Shown: positions 38,061 to 51,770, counted from the stretch's first letter. The stretch: DNA of 64,000 nt from Dasyornis broadbenti (GCA_013397935.1 VZRN01000227.1:491587-555586), one strand, 5' to 3'. Made by a program: numbers and translations. Notes: generated from the sequence alone by a model not told the origin.

Positions 38061-39164
38061 AAATCATGATGTAATTTTATTTTCATTCTCTGGAATTCAA
38101 TAAATAATCCCAGTTTGTGTGCAAACCTGATGCCCTACATCATCCCTCTTAATCCTGAGGACACCCTCTTGATGTCTTAGAAGCAGGAGCGTTCTGGCTT
38201 CTACCCAGACTCTGGTTTACTTCACACACTCTAATCTGCTGCTATTTTGCCTTATTCGGCAGCAATTCTCTCCTTTGTGACAGCTCTCCACATTGCTGAG
38301 TGCATTAAAGATCCCATTTTTCTATGGCATCTTTTTGAAACACCTTCTGAGTTCCATGTTTATTTAATAAGACCAGAGCTCTGCCACTGCATTCTTCATG
38401 TCAGTGATTTACTTTGTGGAGAGAAACAGAGAAATGTCAATGTTCCTGCTCAGAAAATCGTGAAAGCAGCTTGCAGCTAACTGTAGTAGTGTAGGATCAG
38501 CTTTACAGCACACACAGACATGCAGCCGTTTCAAAAGACACTTACTACCAATTCCATCTAATAATTAATTTTGATTGAATTACGACTTAATCCAAGAAAA
38601 AGATCTCCCTGCAGCTATAGAAGTTTTGTCAACATAAGACTCAACTATTTTATTCCAGTTGTTAATCAACCTCACTATTAAGAATATACGGCTAATTTCT
38701 GCTTTGGCTTTATCTAGTTCTATTCCAATTTATAGCAATTGTTTCCTGCTATTCTTTGTCCTACACTCTATAAAGCACTTTAATGTGTTTGAGTTTAGAA
38801 ATCCCAGGATTACATTTACCCATTTTACAACTGCATTATGCTGCTTATAATATCTCCTTTTCAGAGTTATTATTTTCCATAAGACAGTCGTCCTTTCAGC
38901 TCACAGGACCTGCATTCTCCGCTGCAACTGTATTGAAACATATTTGGTAGGAATGTGTCCAATGAGCCGAATGATACAGACTGTGCTCGGTGATTGTTCC
39001 TTCCTTACAGAAGCTCTGCTGATGCTTTTATCATTCACAGATTTGTACAGCACTTGTTTTGTATTTAGGGCCACTCCTTTGGTGACACGCTGCACGTACG
39101 AAAAGCACGTGCATGTCCCAGGGGCTGCTGCTTTTGGCATTTGTCAAGGAGTTGTTAACATCGA
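38061..39164. other. Anonymous sequence between LTR and CR1
   Basis: No gene recognised. The first part, up to about 38225, may still belong to the LTR's degraded 5' end. Frames at 38247-38480 and 38944-39204 lack domains. Confidence 0.45.
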
Positions 39165-39332
39165 GTTGAAGGGATGGCCTCAAGTTGCACCAGGGGAGGT
39201 TTAGATCAGATATTAAGACAAATTCCTTCACTGAAGAAGTGGTCAGGCATTGGAATATGCTGCCTAGGGAAATGCTGGAATCACCTTGATGATCTTGGAA
39301 GTTTGTTCCAAACTTAGTGAGTCTATGATTCT
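39165..39332 (+). mobile_element. CR1 LINE, 3' tail
   Basis: Sense-strand bird CR1 3' untranslated region. ATGGCCTCAAGTTGCACCAG and GGGGAGGTTTAGATCAGATA are followed by TAAGACAAATTCCTTCACTG, GCATTGGAATATGCTGCC and the closing AGTCTATGATTCTA tail at about 39330. It is 5'-truncated, with a shortened segment before the tail, and non-coding. Confidence 0.9.
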
Positions 39333-42300
39333 AACTAACCCTTTAGTATGTGATCCACTGGTATCCGCTGGTGGGATTTAATTTCTCTTCTCTCTTTTTT
39401 CCTTAAAAAAAAGGTAAAGCATATCTACTTACTCTGCCTCAATAACTGTGTAACCCTTTTGAAACCCTAGCAAGTTTCCACCAGCTGAGGAGCGTGTTCC
39501 TCCAGGTTTTATCAGAACAGCCAATTAGAAATGAAAGAAACACCCTCCGTGTTCTGTAATGAGAGCAACGGTAAGAAGAGAACTTGCACGCACAGGGTGA
39601 GAGTAAGAATGAAAACTTTGACAATGTTAGTGCTCATGGACTTTGCTGCTGGTAAGAAGGCCCTTCCCTGGCAGGTGAATTCACTGGAGGCTTGAACCTA
39701 CAAATAACTATAGGCTTTTCCAGCTTCTGTTTGCATTGCTGGCTTCTTTCCAACATCCTCTCCTTATTTTCCCATACTTGCCTCTTAAATACATAGCAGT
39801 TGTGGTTAATAATGGACTGGAATTTCTTGAACCTGATGTGACACAGGAGACAATTTTCTTAGGTAGTGCATAATTAATTAATGAACAAGTCTTCCTCCTT
39901 TTTTAAAAGCAGGACAGAAACACGTGCAATTAATTAAACTATGTCCACAAGATCAGACTCCACTGTGAGTTCTATAAAATCTGAAGACCCAGCATGACAT
40001 CAAAGGCTGACATATTCGTTTTTACTCGCCAACTCATCCAAATCACACTGTCCAGCAGCTGTCCAGTTCTGGCACAACTAATGCAACAAATAAACAGTCT
40101 GATAATGCACCAAAATCCTCTCCTTAAAGATATTTCTGGTATTGCTTGAAAAAACTCCAAAAACAGTGCTTTTGTAAATCATGTTTTAATATAAAAAATA
40201 ATTTTCAGACAACTTGGAGTTTTGTGCAAAAGAATTAGGAAGCACTAAGAGTGTTTCCTATTTTATTTCTCTATTTCAAAATTTCCTACTGCTTCTTGGG
40301 AGTTTTGAGAAGACTTAAACCTGTCTTGCAAATGTGCAGAAAGGGAAAAGAGAGATGGAAAAGCCCCCACGATAAGGTGTTACTGTCTATGTCCAGTTTA
40401 AAAGTAGAAAACTCATATCCATAGTCAAACAAGCCATCAGTTGTTTCTTGTTGGGTTTTTTTTCACCTTCTGAAAAAAAGGAAGGCATAGTACGTGTGGA
40501 AAATAACAAAATAAATTGGTTTGGTTCTACAAATACCGAAGGCATCAGTGAGATATAGCTACTGTTCCACTGACAATGCAGAGTGCCCTGGACTAAGCAT
40601 TAAAGAATGCATTCTGGCTTATGCTAACGAAAATATTGTTTTGGCTTGAAAGCACACTGCGCCTAGAAAGCAAGACCTTTAAATATAAAATCTTTTAGTT
40701 ACTTTATGTTTTGATATGTGTTAAGATTTTCTTCTAAGTGTGATTCATGCAAGATGTTTTGAAGATTAATTTTGTAAAGCTTTAGTAAGAAAGTGTTGCT
40801 GTTGTCTGTACGCTGGTCCTATGGCTATCCTTATCTTACAATATATTTTAAAGACTATGAGTATGGATTTTTAAATGAGAGAAATGTGTATCTGTAGCTT
40901 GCTCTCTCTCTCTTATCTATCATTGATCTCTCTATAGATCTGTATGCAGAGAAATTATGCTATTTAAATATAAAATCACATATTGAGATATATCTCTTTA
41001 CATATCATCTACAATTTTTATATATACAAATTTATATCCATATAGATGTAGATTTTTATACATATAAAAAGTTTAAACTTTTTCCAAGTTTGCAACAGCC
41101 TTATGCATATGAATATAATACATGGTGCAAAATTTCTGAAAAAATTTTCTCATGTTATGGAAAAATTGGCTCCTTTCCTTCTCTCCACCCACCAAAATCT
41201 CCCCTCTTCTCTTAGGGAAAATAATTAAAAGAAGGAAGACAAAATGATGTCTGGTTTAATGTATAATGTATATCATATATAAAATATGTTAAGATAATAT
41301 AAATATTATACAATATATGTGACAGAACTAAATGTTGTTCATACTTCCTTTGCCAAATTTCCTTCCATAATCCTTGGGCCTGCACACCAGGGTTTCTTTC
41401 CCCCCATTTCTTGCCTTTATTTACTATTAACTTCTTTGCTGATTTGTCAAATATCCTGCCTTTCCAGGTTTTGATGAATAAGAGGTCAATGGCTCAGTAA
41501 GCTCATTTCATCAGCTGTAGCAACACTGGGATGCAAGAGTAGCCCCCAAGTCAGCTTCAGGGCAGAATTATCGCAGCATACATTCTTTAGGTCCTGAAGT
41601 ACTCTCAGATCTCATTCTCAACAAACTGAGGTGAGACCTTTCCAGGTAAGAGCGTGTTGGGCTGAAGAGTGTAAACTTAAAAATGATCAAGGTATAGGAA
41701 AAATGCTATTGAAATATTTAATCCAATCCTCCACACAGAAACATGATGCAGCAATGATTTCCGTATTGTTACACTGGGATGACCATGATAGGAATTTTCA
41801 TAGTTGACATCTGATGTTCACTGTGAAGCCTGAGTGAGTATCTGGTTTACAAGATTTCAGCCATCAGATTTCAAGAGAACAGTCCTCTTGAGGAAATAAA
41901 TGTATTTTTAAATTTTGATGTATATATAGATAAATATATTCACAATGTAGCCTAATGGTGCTCAACACAGAAAAAGAAGTATTGTAACAAGTGATTTGCT
42001 TTCATAAAAACAATGCTGTCTAGTTCCAGAGAACATTCTTTGTGACACTTAATTCTAGTGAAGTTTTTTCCTGGACTGTGGCAGCACTAAGCATTTTACA
42101 AGTCCCTGTGGCAAGATTTTTCTCTTGTTGGTGATTCACAACTTTGTTCTGCTGAAATATCTCCAAGATTTGACCAGTTCCAGTGGATTCTATCTCCAAT
42201 TCTCCGTTCTCAGTGTTTCCTCCTTTGGCTATCCAAGTCCTACCTTTGCCTTCCAGTACTGCGGTTATCTTTATACCATTTACTCTTAATTTATTCCTAG

Positions 42301-43485
42301 AGATCTAGGTTACCCCTAAGTAATGTAGTTCAAGTACAGGAAGCAGTTAAACCTCAGAATAAATAATGCTATTTGGGCTACTTGGAAGTCCTGAACAGCT
42401 CAATTACCCTATTACCTGACAAGTGAAAGCATATTTTACTTGTCAAGGACAGGATGTGCTATGTTTGCTGTACTTAAAGTACTGCAAGCAACGGTGTGAC
42501 CAAAGTATAAACTACTGGAAATCTGTGGGATTTCCCCTTTTGGGGGTCTGCCTAGGGGTGCCTTGGTATCTGAGCAGCACTGGGGAGACAATCACAAGCC
42601 TTGTGCCAAAGTTCTGGCAGTGGGAACCGCCATGCCAACGAAAGCTGAACAGCTGAATTTTCACAAGGACCCTGTTATAACACAGAACATCAATATGTTT
42701 ATAGTTTCACAGAGGCCACAGTGGGGAGTCATGTGCCTGATTAATCATGTTAAATTACCAGCTCTTATTAGGCTCGTATCCATTTGGACACCGCGCTGTA
42801 ATGCAGCAGAGAGGTCGCCACCCACTGTGTGAGCAGAAGAGTCCGACAGGCATGTGCGGCTCCTGGGACTCCTTTTGGTCTGGAAACTGCAGTTGAAAAC
42901 TGTACTATCATGCAGAAAACATGAAACACTAGTGTGCTCTCATATTGGTTTATATAAACTGCATTTATACACAAATATTTCAGACTACCTGGCAAAAGGC
43001 ATTATGTGGAACACAGTCCTGTATTTCAGGAAAAATTTTAGGACAAACATTGTTTTTTTTTTTGCAGCTTATAACAATAGATACATTGGCAAGAATGTTT
43101 TGAGTAAAAATCTTTATATAAATAAAAATCATGTGTCAGGACACATATTGCTATCTTGCATGTAAGTGAATTTAACAATAAGAATTTGCCTACCTTCATA
43201 AGCTTACATTCTTGGAAGTCTGAAAACTTCTACAGGAATTTTTCTTATGGTTCTCAATATATATCTTCCCACTTCTAACCCTGTCTCCTAATAGTGCTAG
43301 ACTTACAGACTTGCCCAAAGAGAGCTGTGATATTAATATACACGATGTGTAAACCAGCTTGCCTATTGTTCCTTCTACTTGCAAGGTCGTATCCTGTTTA
43401 TACAGTACGGATTATCAGAAAAATGTTTCCACTGATGATAAACACACCGCAGGAGGGATAAGAATTATACCCTCAGAAACTTCAT
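39333..43485. other. Anonymous sequence with an AT-rich core
   Basis: No supported gene. The stretch 40880-41340 is extremely AT-rich with many TATA and ATATAT words. The stretch 42490-42880 is slightly GC-richer, with several CpGs, and carries two overlapping plus-strand frames (77 and 89 codons) without recognisable domains. The 103-codon frame at 42854-43165 also lacks any domain I know. Confidence 0.5.
40880..41340. repeat. AT-rich low-complexity region
   Basis: Dense TATA, ATATAT and TATAAA words, including TATATATACAAATTTATAT near 41019 and TATCATATATAAAATATG near 41271, without a fixed period. A short CT run lies at 40901-40915. It may be easily melted DNA; no promoter is implied. Confidence 0.6.
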
Positions 43486-43620
43486 AGGATCATAAAATCA
43501 TAAAACAGTTTGGGTTGGAAAAGAACTTTAAAGGGCTCAGGGCCTCATCCAACACAACCTTGAATGTTTTCAGGGATGGGGCATCTAACACCTCTCTGGG
43601 TAACCTGTTCCAGTTTCACC
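43486..43620 (-). mobile_element. CR1 LINE, 3' tail, internally deleted
   Basis: Reverse complement of the bird CR1 3' end. ATAGGATCATAAAATCATAA is the tail repeat, followed by CAGTTTGGGTTGGAAAAGAA, a shortened middle, then GATGGGGCATCTAACACCTC and TCTGGGTAACCTGTTCCAGT. The middle block normally found between these words is missing, so this copy carries an internal deletion. It is non-coding. Confidence 0.92.
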
Positions 43621-44628
43621 CGTTTTGCAATTGTGGCAATTAAATCTGCTTAGCAAACTTCCATGAAAATAAAATGATCTACTTGTAAATCCTAACACTG
43701 CTAAAGGAACTAATTGTAAAATGTAAAGGAAAAAAAATATTGAGAACTGAACATCTGCTGTGTTTGTGCCTCTAAAATCTCCATTTGGCATATTCATTTG
43801 CAGATTTATATTTTCAGGATTTGTTTAGGAAGATGCTGGAAACATGCCGGTATCTCTCATGCCATAAAAATTATACAGATGAGCAAAACGAATGAATTGT
43901 TAAATGATATGTTAACTTCCCAGTAAATGTGGGACATTCAGAAGTTCCTGCCTCAGAACAGAGAGCAGAGAGTCACCTTTTCTTCTTTTTGTTGCCATGC
44001 AGCCTCACTATCCATTTTACAAAATCATCCTCTCTCCAGCACTAAATGTAATTAAGGACCTTTTCAAAATAATGATTTAATGATCTGCCTGGTTTTTTTT
44101 CCACGTTGTATCCAAGCAAACAGAACAACAGACTCACTCGCAAAAGGCTCAGACTATTATTTGATATGGTCACATCACTGCAGCTAACAGTGCTTCACCT
44201 GGATATGTTTTAAGGTAACAGCATAAATTAAGCACTAATCCGTTAAAAGCTGGGCTTTCCCCCGCAACCCCTCCGGTTGACATTATGTAACTCTCAAAAA
44301 TGGCTTGAAGAAAGGAAAGCTTTAGCAAGACAGTTCTGTCGTCACCAAACATAATTCTGATCCTGAATTGTGAAAAGTCAATCTCTATAAACCCCTTGTG
44401 GAGGGTCACATGGCATCATGTTTCCATTTTGTCATGGAAACCTTTGTAAGACTTACAGCCTTCTATCCAGTCTTTGGTCATAGATATACATCTGGGGCCT
44501 TTTCCCCAAAATATGAATGTTTTTGGCTAAGTTTTTACATCTGCTTTGTCTCTTTATCATCTTCTTTTTAAAAAAAAACAAGTTGGAAACAGTTGAACCA
44601 TTCTGTGCCTAACTAGTTTTCACTTACC
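43621..44628. other. Anonymous sequence between two CR1 copies
   Basis: No gene or repeat recognised; the frames present are short. Confidence 0.5.
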
Positions 44629-44880
44629 TTAGGTGTCTTCTCCCAATTGATAGAAGAAATGGCATCAAGATATTAGGAAAAATTTCTTCCATGAAATGAT
44701 GATCAAGCATTGGAGCAGGCTGCACAGGAAAGTGATGGAGTCATCGTCAATGGAGGTATTTAAAACACTTGTAGATATGGCACTTAGGGACATGTTTTTG
44801 CCAGACTTGGAAGTACTGGGTTAATGGTTGGACTGGATCCTAAAGGGGCTTTCCAACCTAAATGATTCTATGATTCTATG
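44629..44880 (+). mobile_element. CR1 LINE, 3' tail with complete 3' end
   Basis: Sense-strand bird CR1. GTGTCTTCTCCCAATTGATA, GAAATGGCATCAAG, then ATATTAGGAAAAATTTCTTC, AAGCATTGGAGCAGGCTGC, GGAGGTATTTAAAACACTTG and TAGGGACATG follow in order. It ends in GATTCTATGATTCTATGG, the characteristic CR1 3' repeat. A block of about 25 bases is missing after GGCATCAAG relative to the copy at 39165. It is non-coding and moderately diverged. Confidence 0.95.
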
Positions 44881-47175
44881 GCTGAAAGGACTTTCTCTCA
44901 GGACTGCAGTTTTGTACCAAACTCTGTGACTTCCTGGGTAGAAAAATTGCATAGGGGTTGTCTGCAAGTCTGCCTGAGGGACTGTTGTATCTGCACTATC
45001 ATTATACAGAGTCTGAGCTCCAACCCAGATTTGCTGATGGCCCTACTCTGATGGCTCTTAGGAAAGCTGTCTCAGGGGGTGGAAGCTCCAGCTGCATCCT
45101 GTGCTCTCTGACACACATGTGTGCAGCAGGGGCAGGTCCCCTTCAAACAGGCTTCACCTCCCTGCATTCTATTTGCTCTTACAGCGATGGTTTGGGACTA
45201 ATGCACTTACTTGAACTGTGGGACCAGGAACCAGATGGGGAGGTGTGGATTTAGGATGCTTCAAGAGTTATAGGTGAATATGGGTGCTAGCTCATGGCAG
45301 AAGAGACTGTTCTGGAGCACAGCAAAATCACTTTCTGAATAAACGGAGGTGGAGGCAAAGCATCTATGCAACATATTTTTTCTTTGCCCACCAGAAAATC
45401 ACTTCATCTTTCTTTCTATAGTGAAATGGATTTAACTGCTCACAGTGAACAGACGGGACTGATTTATGTTTTCAGAAGAATTTCATGAAAGCTGCCAGTT
45501 CTTTCATTTTACCCATTTTTCAACACCTTCTGACTGTAAAATTGGCTGAGTTGTGCTGACTTCTAAATGATGACGCCAAAGTTTTTTCCCAAAAACCAGC
45601 CAGGAATTCTTCAATCTTCTTTCAGAATGGGATCAGCTTGGAAGGGAGCAGGCCATCTTAGAAATGTTTTTTGGCCAGGTGGTGAAAAAAGGAGGAGAAA
45701 GGGTTAGGTGTTAAGATGCTTCTCAGCTTTCTGCTGAGGAGATTCATCATCAAGACCAGGAGTAGTACAGTGAGGATACACCCCTCATTCCAGATTCATC
45801 TCAGAAGTTTCCCTTTTTCTCTGTATATTGATTTGGACATAGTTCCTGGCTTCTCAGTGCTGCTCCTCAGCCTGCTTTCTGCTTCTTCCAAGCAATTTCT
45901 AGATCTGGATCATCAACTTCCCAGCAGCTGCTGTCTGAGAAGCACAATAGGAAGAACTTACTTGTTTGGGTCCTAACACTTGGTAAGAGTGATTATTTTT
46001 GGCACAGACTCTTCCTTCATGCCTCCGTAGACATCCCTGTTTGTTTTGTAGTTGTTCCTCTACTGATGCTTTCGCCAGGTCTGTACCTCACACACATCTT
46101 TAAAGCCTGACCAAAACCCAAGGTTGACAGCAGGACAGTGACTTATACAAACACAGCTGAAATATGAAGGGAAAGGTTTCTCTCCTGGGGAATGTGGCAC
46201 ATGGAAGGAGTCTGGGGGATGATATTCATTGTGATAATGTCAAGGTCTGCTAACAACACTGCAGGAGGAAAGCTAAAGAGACTTTAATAAAGACACTAGT
46301 GAAATAGAAATGTCATGACCCAAGGATCCAGGGGAACAGAAAAACTGGAACATTGTAGTCTTTATGCTTCCTGTGAAGGAGAGAATATTTTTGGGGGTGA
46401 CTTTTACGACTGACACATATTGCAACTTTCATAAGAAAGTTTCTAAGTTTTCTGATTCCTAAGACTGGGTGATCTACACCCAGGAGCTGGTATCATGTGC
46501 TACTATGTGATGCCAGTTATGTGAGTTGCACAGTCAGTATACATGATTGTATATATGAGATTTTAACAAATTGTTCATAGTTATATTATGTTAGGATTTT
46601 TTTAGATGACTCTTGAAATTTTCTGTTATAACAAAAAATTGTCTAATTAATTAGCATCAAATAGATACATATCTGAAATGCAAAGCCATCAAATATTGGA
46701 TAAAAACCTCCCTCCGTTTCATTTACCTTGCAGCTGAAGTGCCAGACTTAAATCATTAGCTTCATTCATGCCAGTGAGTTTTCAAAGAGAAATTATGGCC
46801 TTTTTTCAACTGTGCATGTGACATCGCTTTAGAAAAAAAATCAGCAACATTAAAAGTGATGAGCAGGTTTAGAAGGGAGTGACTAAGGTATCATGTATTC
46901 AGAAATGATTGCAAAAATGGTTGCTTTGTGCCTGCATCCAGACAGAGCACTAAGACTAAGACATAAAACTAGTGCTTGTCTTCCAGAGCACGTGGTGATG
47001 TGGTGGGTGAGTGGAAAAAAACATAATTTCCCCCAAATATCCCTGCTGCTTGTTTTCTTGGCCCACTACTGATTTTTACAAGAGGTACTTGTTTGGCATT
47101 TCTGTAGTTGCTTACTCATTTTCTCTGAATGACATTGCTGCCTGTCCTCTCTCAGAGTAATTAGGTAGCCACTAG

Positions 47176-47214
47176 GAAAAAAAAAAAAAAAAGAGAGAAG
47201 AAAAAAAAGAAAGG
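47176..47214 (+). repeat. Purine-rich A17 and AG tract
   Basis: A17 followed by GAGAGAAGAAAAAAAGAAAGGG, all purine. Confidence 0.85.
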
Positions 47215-47649
47215 GTCATTCTAATATATTTAAGCATGCAGAAATAACACCTGAAAACCAATATTCTTTATGTTTCTCCTTTTCTCAGCTGCCAGCCTTG
47301 TCTATGTGGGGCAGATGCAGTGAATCATAGCAAGTCTCATAAAACTGGCTTTCTCGGAGACATCTTACACTTATTTTTGCCAGCATCTTAAAAATTGGAG
47401 GTCTATAGCAGCCCTAAGGAACGAGCAGGTCTTCAAACACACACATTCCCACACATGTATACTGCCTTTGCTTGTAATATTTGCCAAGACTGGAAGTCTT
47501 TTTGTAGATAACATTTCAAACTTCTGAAGTAGGTTTGGGCTGATTTCACAGGGTTCAAATGGATTTATTCTTACATTAACCACTTACTTTCTTCACATTA
47601 TAACTTCTCTTGGTAAGAAAAGGTGGAATACATGACTAGATTTAAGGCA

Positions 47650-47706
47650 AAACCAACCAACCAACCAACCAACCAACCAACCAACCAAACAAACAAACAA
47701 AACCTA
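47650..47706 (+). repeat. (AACC)n and (AAAC)n tetranucleotide array
   Basis: About nine AACC units grade into about four AAAC units. The sharp unit change suggests a single-base mutation that then spread. Confidence 0.95.
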
Positions 47707-47918
47707 ACCAAACAAACCAACAATATTTCCTACGGCTACTTTATTTTTACAGATATAAAATTATTAGATGTATTTGCTATTCTCCATGTCAATAAAATAC
47801 AGTTTTAAATTCAACCTGTCAGTCCTTACTGTAAGCAAGAGCCATGTCAACAGTCAATTTTCACTTGAATTCCTTTCAATAAAAATATGTTATTTAAGTT
47901 TATAACACCCAATTCTTG

Positions 47919-47990
47919 AGAAAGAAAGAAAGAGGGAAAGAGGGAAAGAGAGAAAGAGGGAAAGAAAGAAAGAAAGAAAGAAAGAAAGAA
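47919..47990 (+). repeat. (GAAA)n with GGGAAAGA variant units
   Basis: A purine-only tract with GAAA units at both ends and AGAGGGAA variants in the middle, then a pure run of about seven GAAA units. It lies 213 bases from the (AACC)n array. Confidence 0.93.
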
Positions 47991-50661
47991 CAGTATATTC
48001 CCATGACAAAAAGGATCTTACTATTTTAAACAAAACTTTCACCACGTGAGTCAATGTAATTGAAGTTCAGCGTGTTTTAAGCTATAAATGCTTGAAGGGT
48101 GCTTTTAATATGCAAAGGAAGACTAACCTAAAAAAAACAAAAGAAAAATAGGGCAGAGAGTTATAATGGGACCTGTCAGACTACTAATAATTTTAATAGA
48201 AACAAATTTTACATCAACAGTCAGAAAAAATCTCTGTCTATATGTGAAGCTAGTAGTTGTGGTCAGTAACTTTGTTTACTTTCTTCACCTCCCGTAATGA
48301 AATAACAGGACTTGTGATGGAACCCCTTAATCATGCACTGTCTTAATGACTGTTAACTATGAAAAAAGAGATGATAATACCAGTGAATTGTTCTCTAGTT
48401 TGCTTTGAGGTTTGATATCAAGAATATTCTTAATGACCACATTTTAAATGTTCAAAATGCTCCCTGTCAGCAGAAGGGCACTTGGCTCGAAAAGCACACA
48501 GCTTTCACATGACTGGAAAACCCCTGGTGGAAGACTCAAACAGCTGCACAAGACTTAACAGTACACATTTTCATGAGACTGATTGTTTAACATTATTTCT
48601 GTTGTTTGTGTTACTGAATGATCCAGCCATGTAAATGAAATGAATGAAATGTATATTGTTTATAATATAGATGCAGTCTCTTGAGACACCAATCATAAAC
48701 ACTCATAGTAGGTAATATCATCTAAACCCACACCCAGCAATACACTTTATACAAATATCCAGGGATAACAACTCAATATTACAATAATGTAATTTCTGCC
48801 TTTGCTTGCCTCCCTTCCTTCCCTCAAAGGGCTCAAAGCAATCCAAAATCCTCTTTCAATCTTTGACTGTGCGAGTTTTTGGTTGGATTTTGCCCTTATA
48901 TTTTCTCCCTGTACAAGTCCAAACAAGACATGGTCCCACTTAATTCCATTACAGTGGCTAATTATGAAAACAACAATCAATAAAAGCCCAGAATCCTTCT
49001 AACATACTGCCCTTGAAATGAGAGTCAGCCAAACAGGAGATATAGTAATGTACTTAGAGATGGAAAATAACTCCTGGGTTTCAATCCTTCTTTCATTGAC
49101 GAAAATAACTGATGTATTTTTACTCCACTTTCTTGAGAGTATACCATTACAGACAATACTGTATCACACAAAGGAAAGAGGGGGAGCTAAACACCTCACT
49201 TTGATTACAGTTCTCAAACAAGTTTAATTCTCAAATAAGTATAATCAGATACAGGCGTACAGATCCATAGGTGACCCCTCTGAAAACAAACACATGCCCA
49301 ACCTGCCTGCACTCTGAGAAGATCATGAAGTGTTTGGCTACACTTAACACTGAACTTATTGCTGTGCTAATTATGAACACACCTAATTATCAGCTTGAAG
49401 TGGAAAGGCCAGCCTGTGCCTTCATCTGAACAATGGTGCAGAGCCGCTGCCATAAGGTGGGGTGGAACAGGACAGACAGTGTCATCACTTGACGGGTGAA
49501 GTGTGAAGGCACACTGCTCACCTTGTGCTCCTGTATCCTGAGCCAAGGGCATACACTTCAGCAAGATAATGTCGAGTGAAATTAAATGAATAACTGCCTT
49601 CAGAATGATGGGGAACTGAAAATCTCTACCACAGCAGATATGCCCAAGGAGGAATAAATACTGGCTGTGGATTTTTGTGATAACGGCTTTTTGTACATGA
49701 CTTTGCTCCTGGTTTGCACAGATAGAATGGAGTGATTTTAAAAGCCAAAGAGTATATCTGCTATAATACCCAAGTCAATTACAGTTTAACTCTTTTTAGA
49801 GAGCTGACAGCAGATGGTGTGTGTTCAGGTACCCCTGTCTGAATACCACTGGTGTTGGCATCATGATGGCTAGACATGAAATAAACTAAACCTTAATCAC
49901 AGTAAGCCAACAAGTTGATCATAAGTAATGGAAGGCACAGAAGGAGGCAACCTGGTCAGTCATCATTAATGCCAATCAGTTAAACTCAGCCTCTATAATC
50001 ATGCTTAGACACAATAAAATTTCTCAAGCTATTCCAGTGAGGGGCAGACCCAAAAGATGCCTTCACCTACAAAATGTAAATATTTTAAATAATAAATAAT
50101 AAAGTCATGCAGCTGCTAAGTGTGCTGAAGAATATCAGCTCCCAGCATGTGTCCTTCCATTGACTGTGAGGCGCGGGTGGAGGCCAACAAGGCATGGTGT
50201 TCTTGAATCTCACTCCCATGTCTTCATTCTTTCCTATTGCTAAAAATCTTTTATATATTGCATTTACTGAGAAGTTTCAGGTTTCACATATATTCTCTTT
50301 ATCGCTGATACTGAAAAAAAAAATTTCCTGTTCTATACTATGTTGTTGATACTATTGACATATGATCATTCTTTCTTAAAGAAGGATGAATATTATTAAA
50401 AAGAGAACTGAATAGCTACAGAAGCAGCTTTTCCCCCTATGTAAAAGACAAGTGCTTTGCTTTCAGAAACGAGCAAAGTGTGTAAATTCAAGTAGAATTT
50501 GATTCCTCTTCTTGATGTAGTCAAAATTGTCTACCTTTTGCATGGGTTTGCTCAGCATCTTTATGTTGAGCAAACTTATGACTCCCACTTTGTTCTTTGT
50601 CTTTCTTTATTGCTTATACACACAGACTAAATGAAGAGATATAAATTATTCAGGTACTTAC

Positions 50662-50684
50662 TATATATATATATATATATATAT
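50662..50684 (+). repeat. (TA)n microsatellite
   Basis: About 11 TA units followed by TTTTAAA. Confidence 0.9.
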
Positions 50685-51267
50685 TTTAAAAGCTTCTGTT
50701 GCAATTGTTGCTTTGTGGAACAGCACTAAATTTTAAAGTTTATTTATGCGGAGTTACTTGCTTTGTGAGTCAGTAGAGCTCCAGTGGCATATAAGATAAA
50801 ATCAGAAGTGTTAGCATTTTCCTAGACCAAAACATAAATTTTTGTTTTAATGGTACTGTTTCTATTTCAGCTGTACTCTTATTTTAATAATAATTTCTAA
50901 ATTGCATGGCTATAGTTATGGGAAGAGCCTTATCAGAGAAGGGAAACATATAAAGGAAAAACCTTGACTAGACACACTTAAAATTTTCCAAGTTTGAATT
51001 TATTGAAAAAGCAGTACAGGAGATGATTATTGTATTGCTTTCTGGAAGCACTGGTTTTCAAGCCTAGGCATATCTCCTTCATGGCAAAAACTGTACAGTA
51101 ATTTTTACCACAATATATACTGTAGGAAGGTGTTGCAGTAACTAAGGAACCAATTTTAGTAACACAAAAGCAAATGTTGGAGGAATAACAGGACTGAAAT
51201 ATGAAAATCATTTTTAGGCATGGCAATTTCTGTCAGAGTTGGCTGCAATTTAAAAATAAAACTCGTT

Positions 51268-51295
51268 GATGATGATGATAATTATTATTATTATA
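51268..51295 (+). repeat. (GAT)4 and (ATT)5 compound trinucleotide tract
   Basis: Four GAT units, one A, then five ATT units. Confidence 0.85.
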
Positions 51296-51707
51296 CTTCA
51301 GTATGAACTGATAAGGAGCTGAGCTATTGCACAAGTTGGACTACTGGTATAATGAAGTCTTTGTTCAAGTACAAAGTGTAGACACCTTATAAAATAAAAT
51401 ATCAATATAGTCTCATCCAAACTTTGTCTTTAAACCTACATAGTTCACTCCTGTGACATTTAAGAAAAAAGACAGAATAATTTGTCCTTTTTTAAACATT
51501 CAGAAGATGAGTAGCTGAAGATTAGACCTGTGTCTTAGTTGGCTTTCATTCAAACCTCTGGTTTCCAGTAAATAGATCTTTTAGTACAATGCTTGTGATA
51601 CACTTGTGAGATGGTTGTGATATTCTCAAAAGCAGTCTCCACTTATCTATTTTACATAAGATTCCTATCATTGTATCCAAATGCTTCACAGTTTTCAGCA
51701 TATAGAA

Positions 51708-51770
51708 CAATAAAAAAAACCAAAAAATCAAAAAAAACCCCAAAAAACCAAAAAAACAGAAAAAAAGTTT
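51708..51770 (+). repeat. A-rich low-complexity tract
   Basis: Runs of five to eight A separated by CC, TC or CCCC, with no fixed period. Confidence 0.8.

Noticed and set aside
37418..39750. Similar words TTCCAGCTTCTGCTTGCAT (37424) and TTCCAGCTTCTGTTTGCAT (39718) as a segmental duplication
   Set aside because: The similarity does not extend beyond about 20 bases.
45165..45254. Acceptor-like CTCTTACAG followed by a short open stretch ending in a stop
   Set aside because: Only about 23 codons follow, with no domain and no partner exon.
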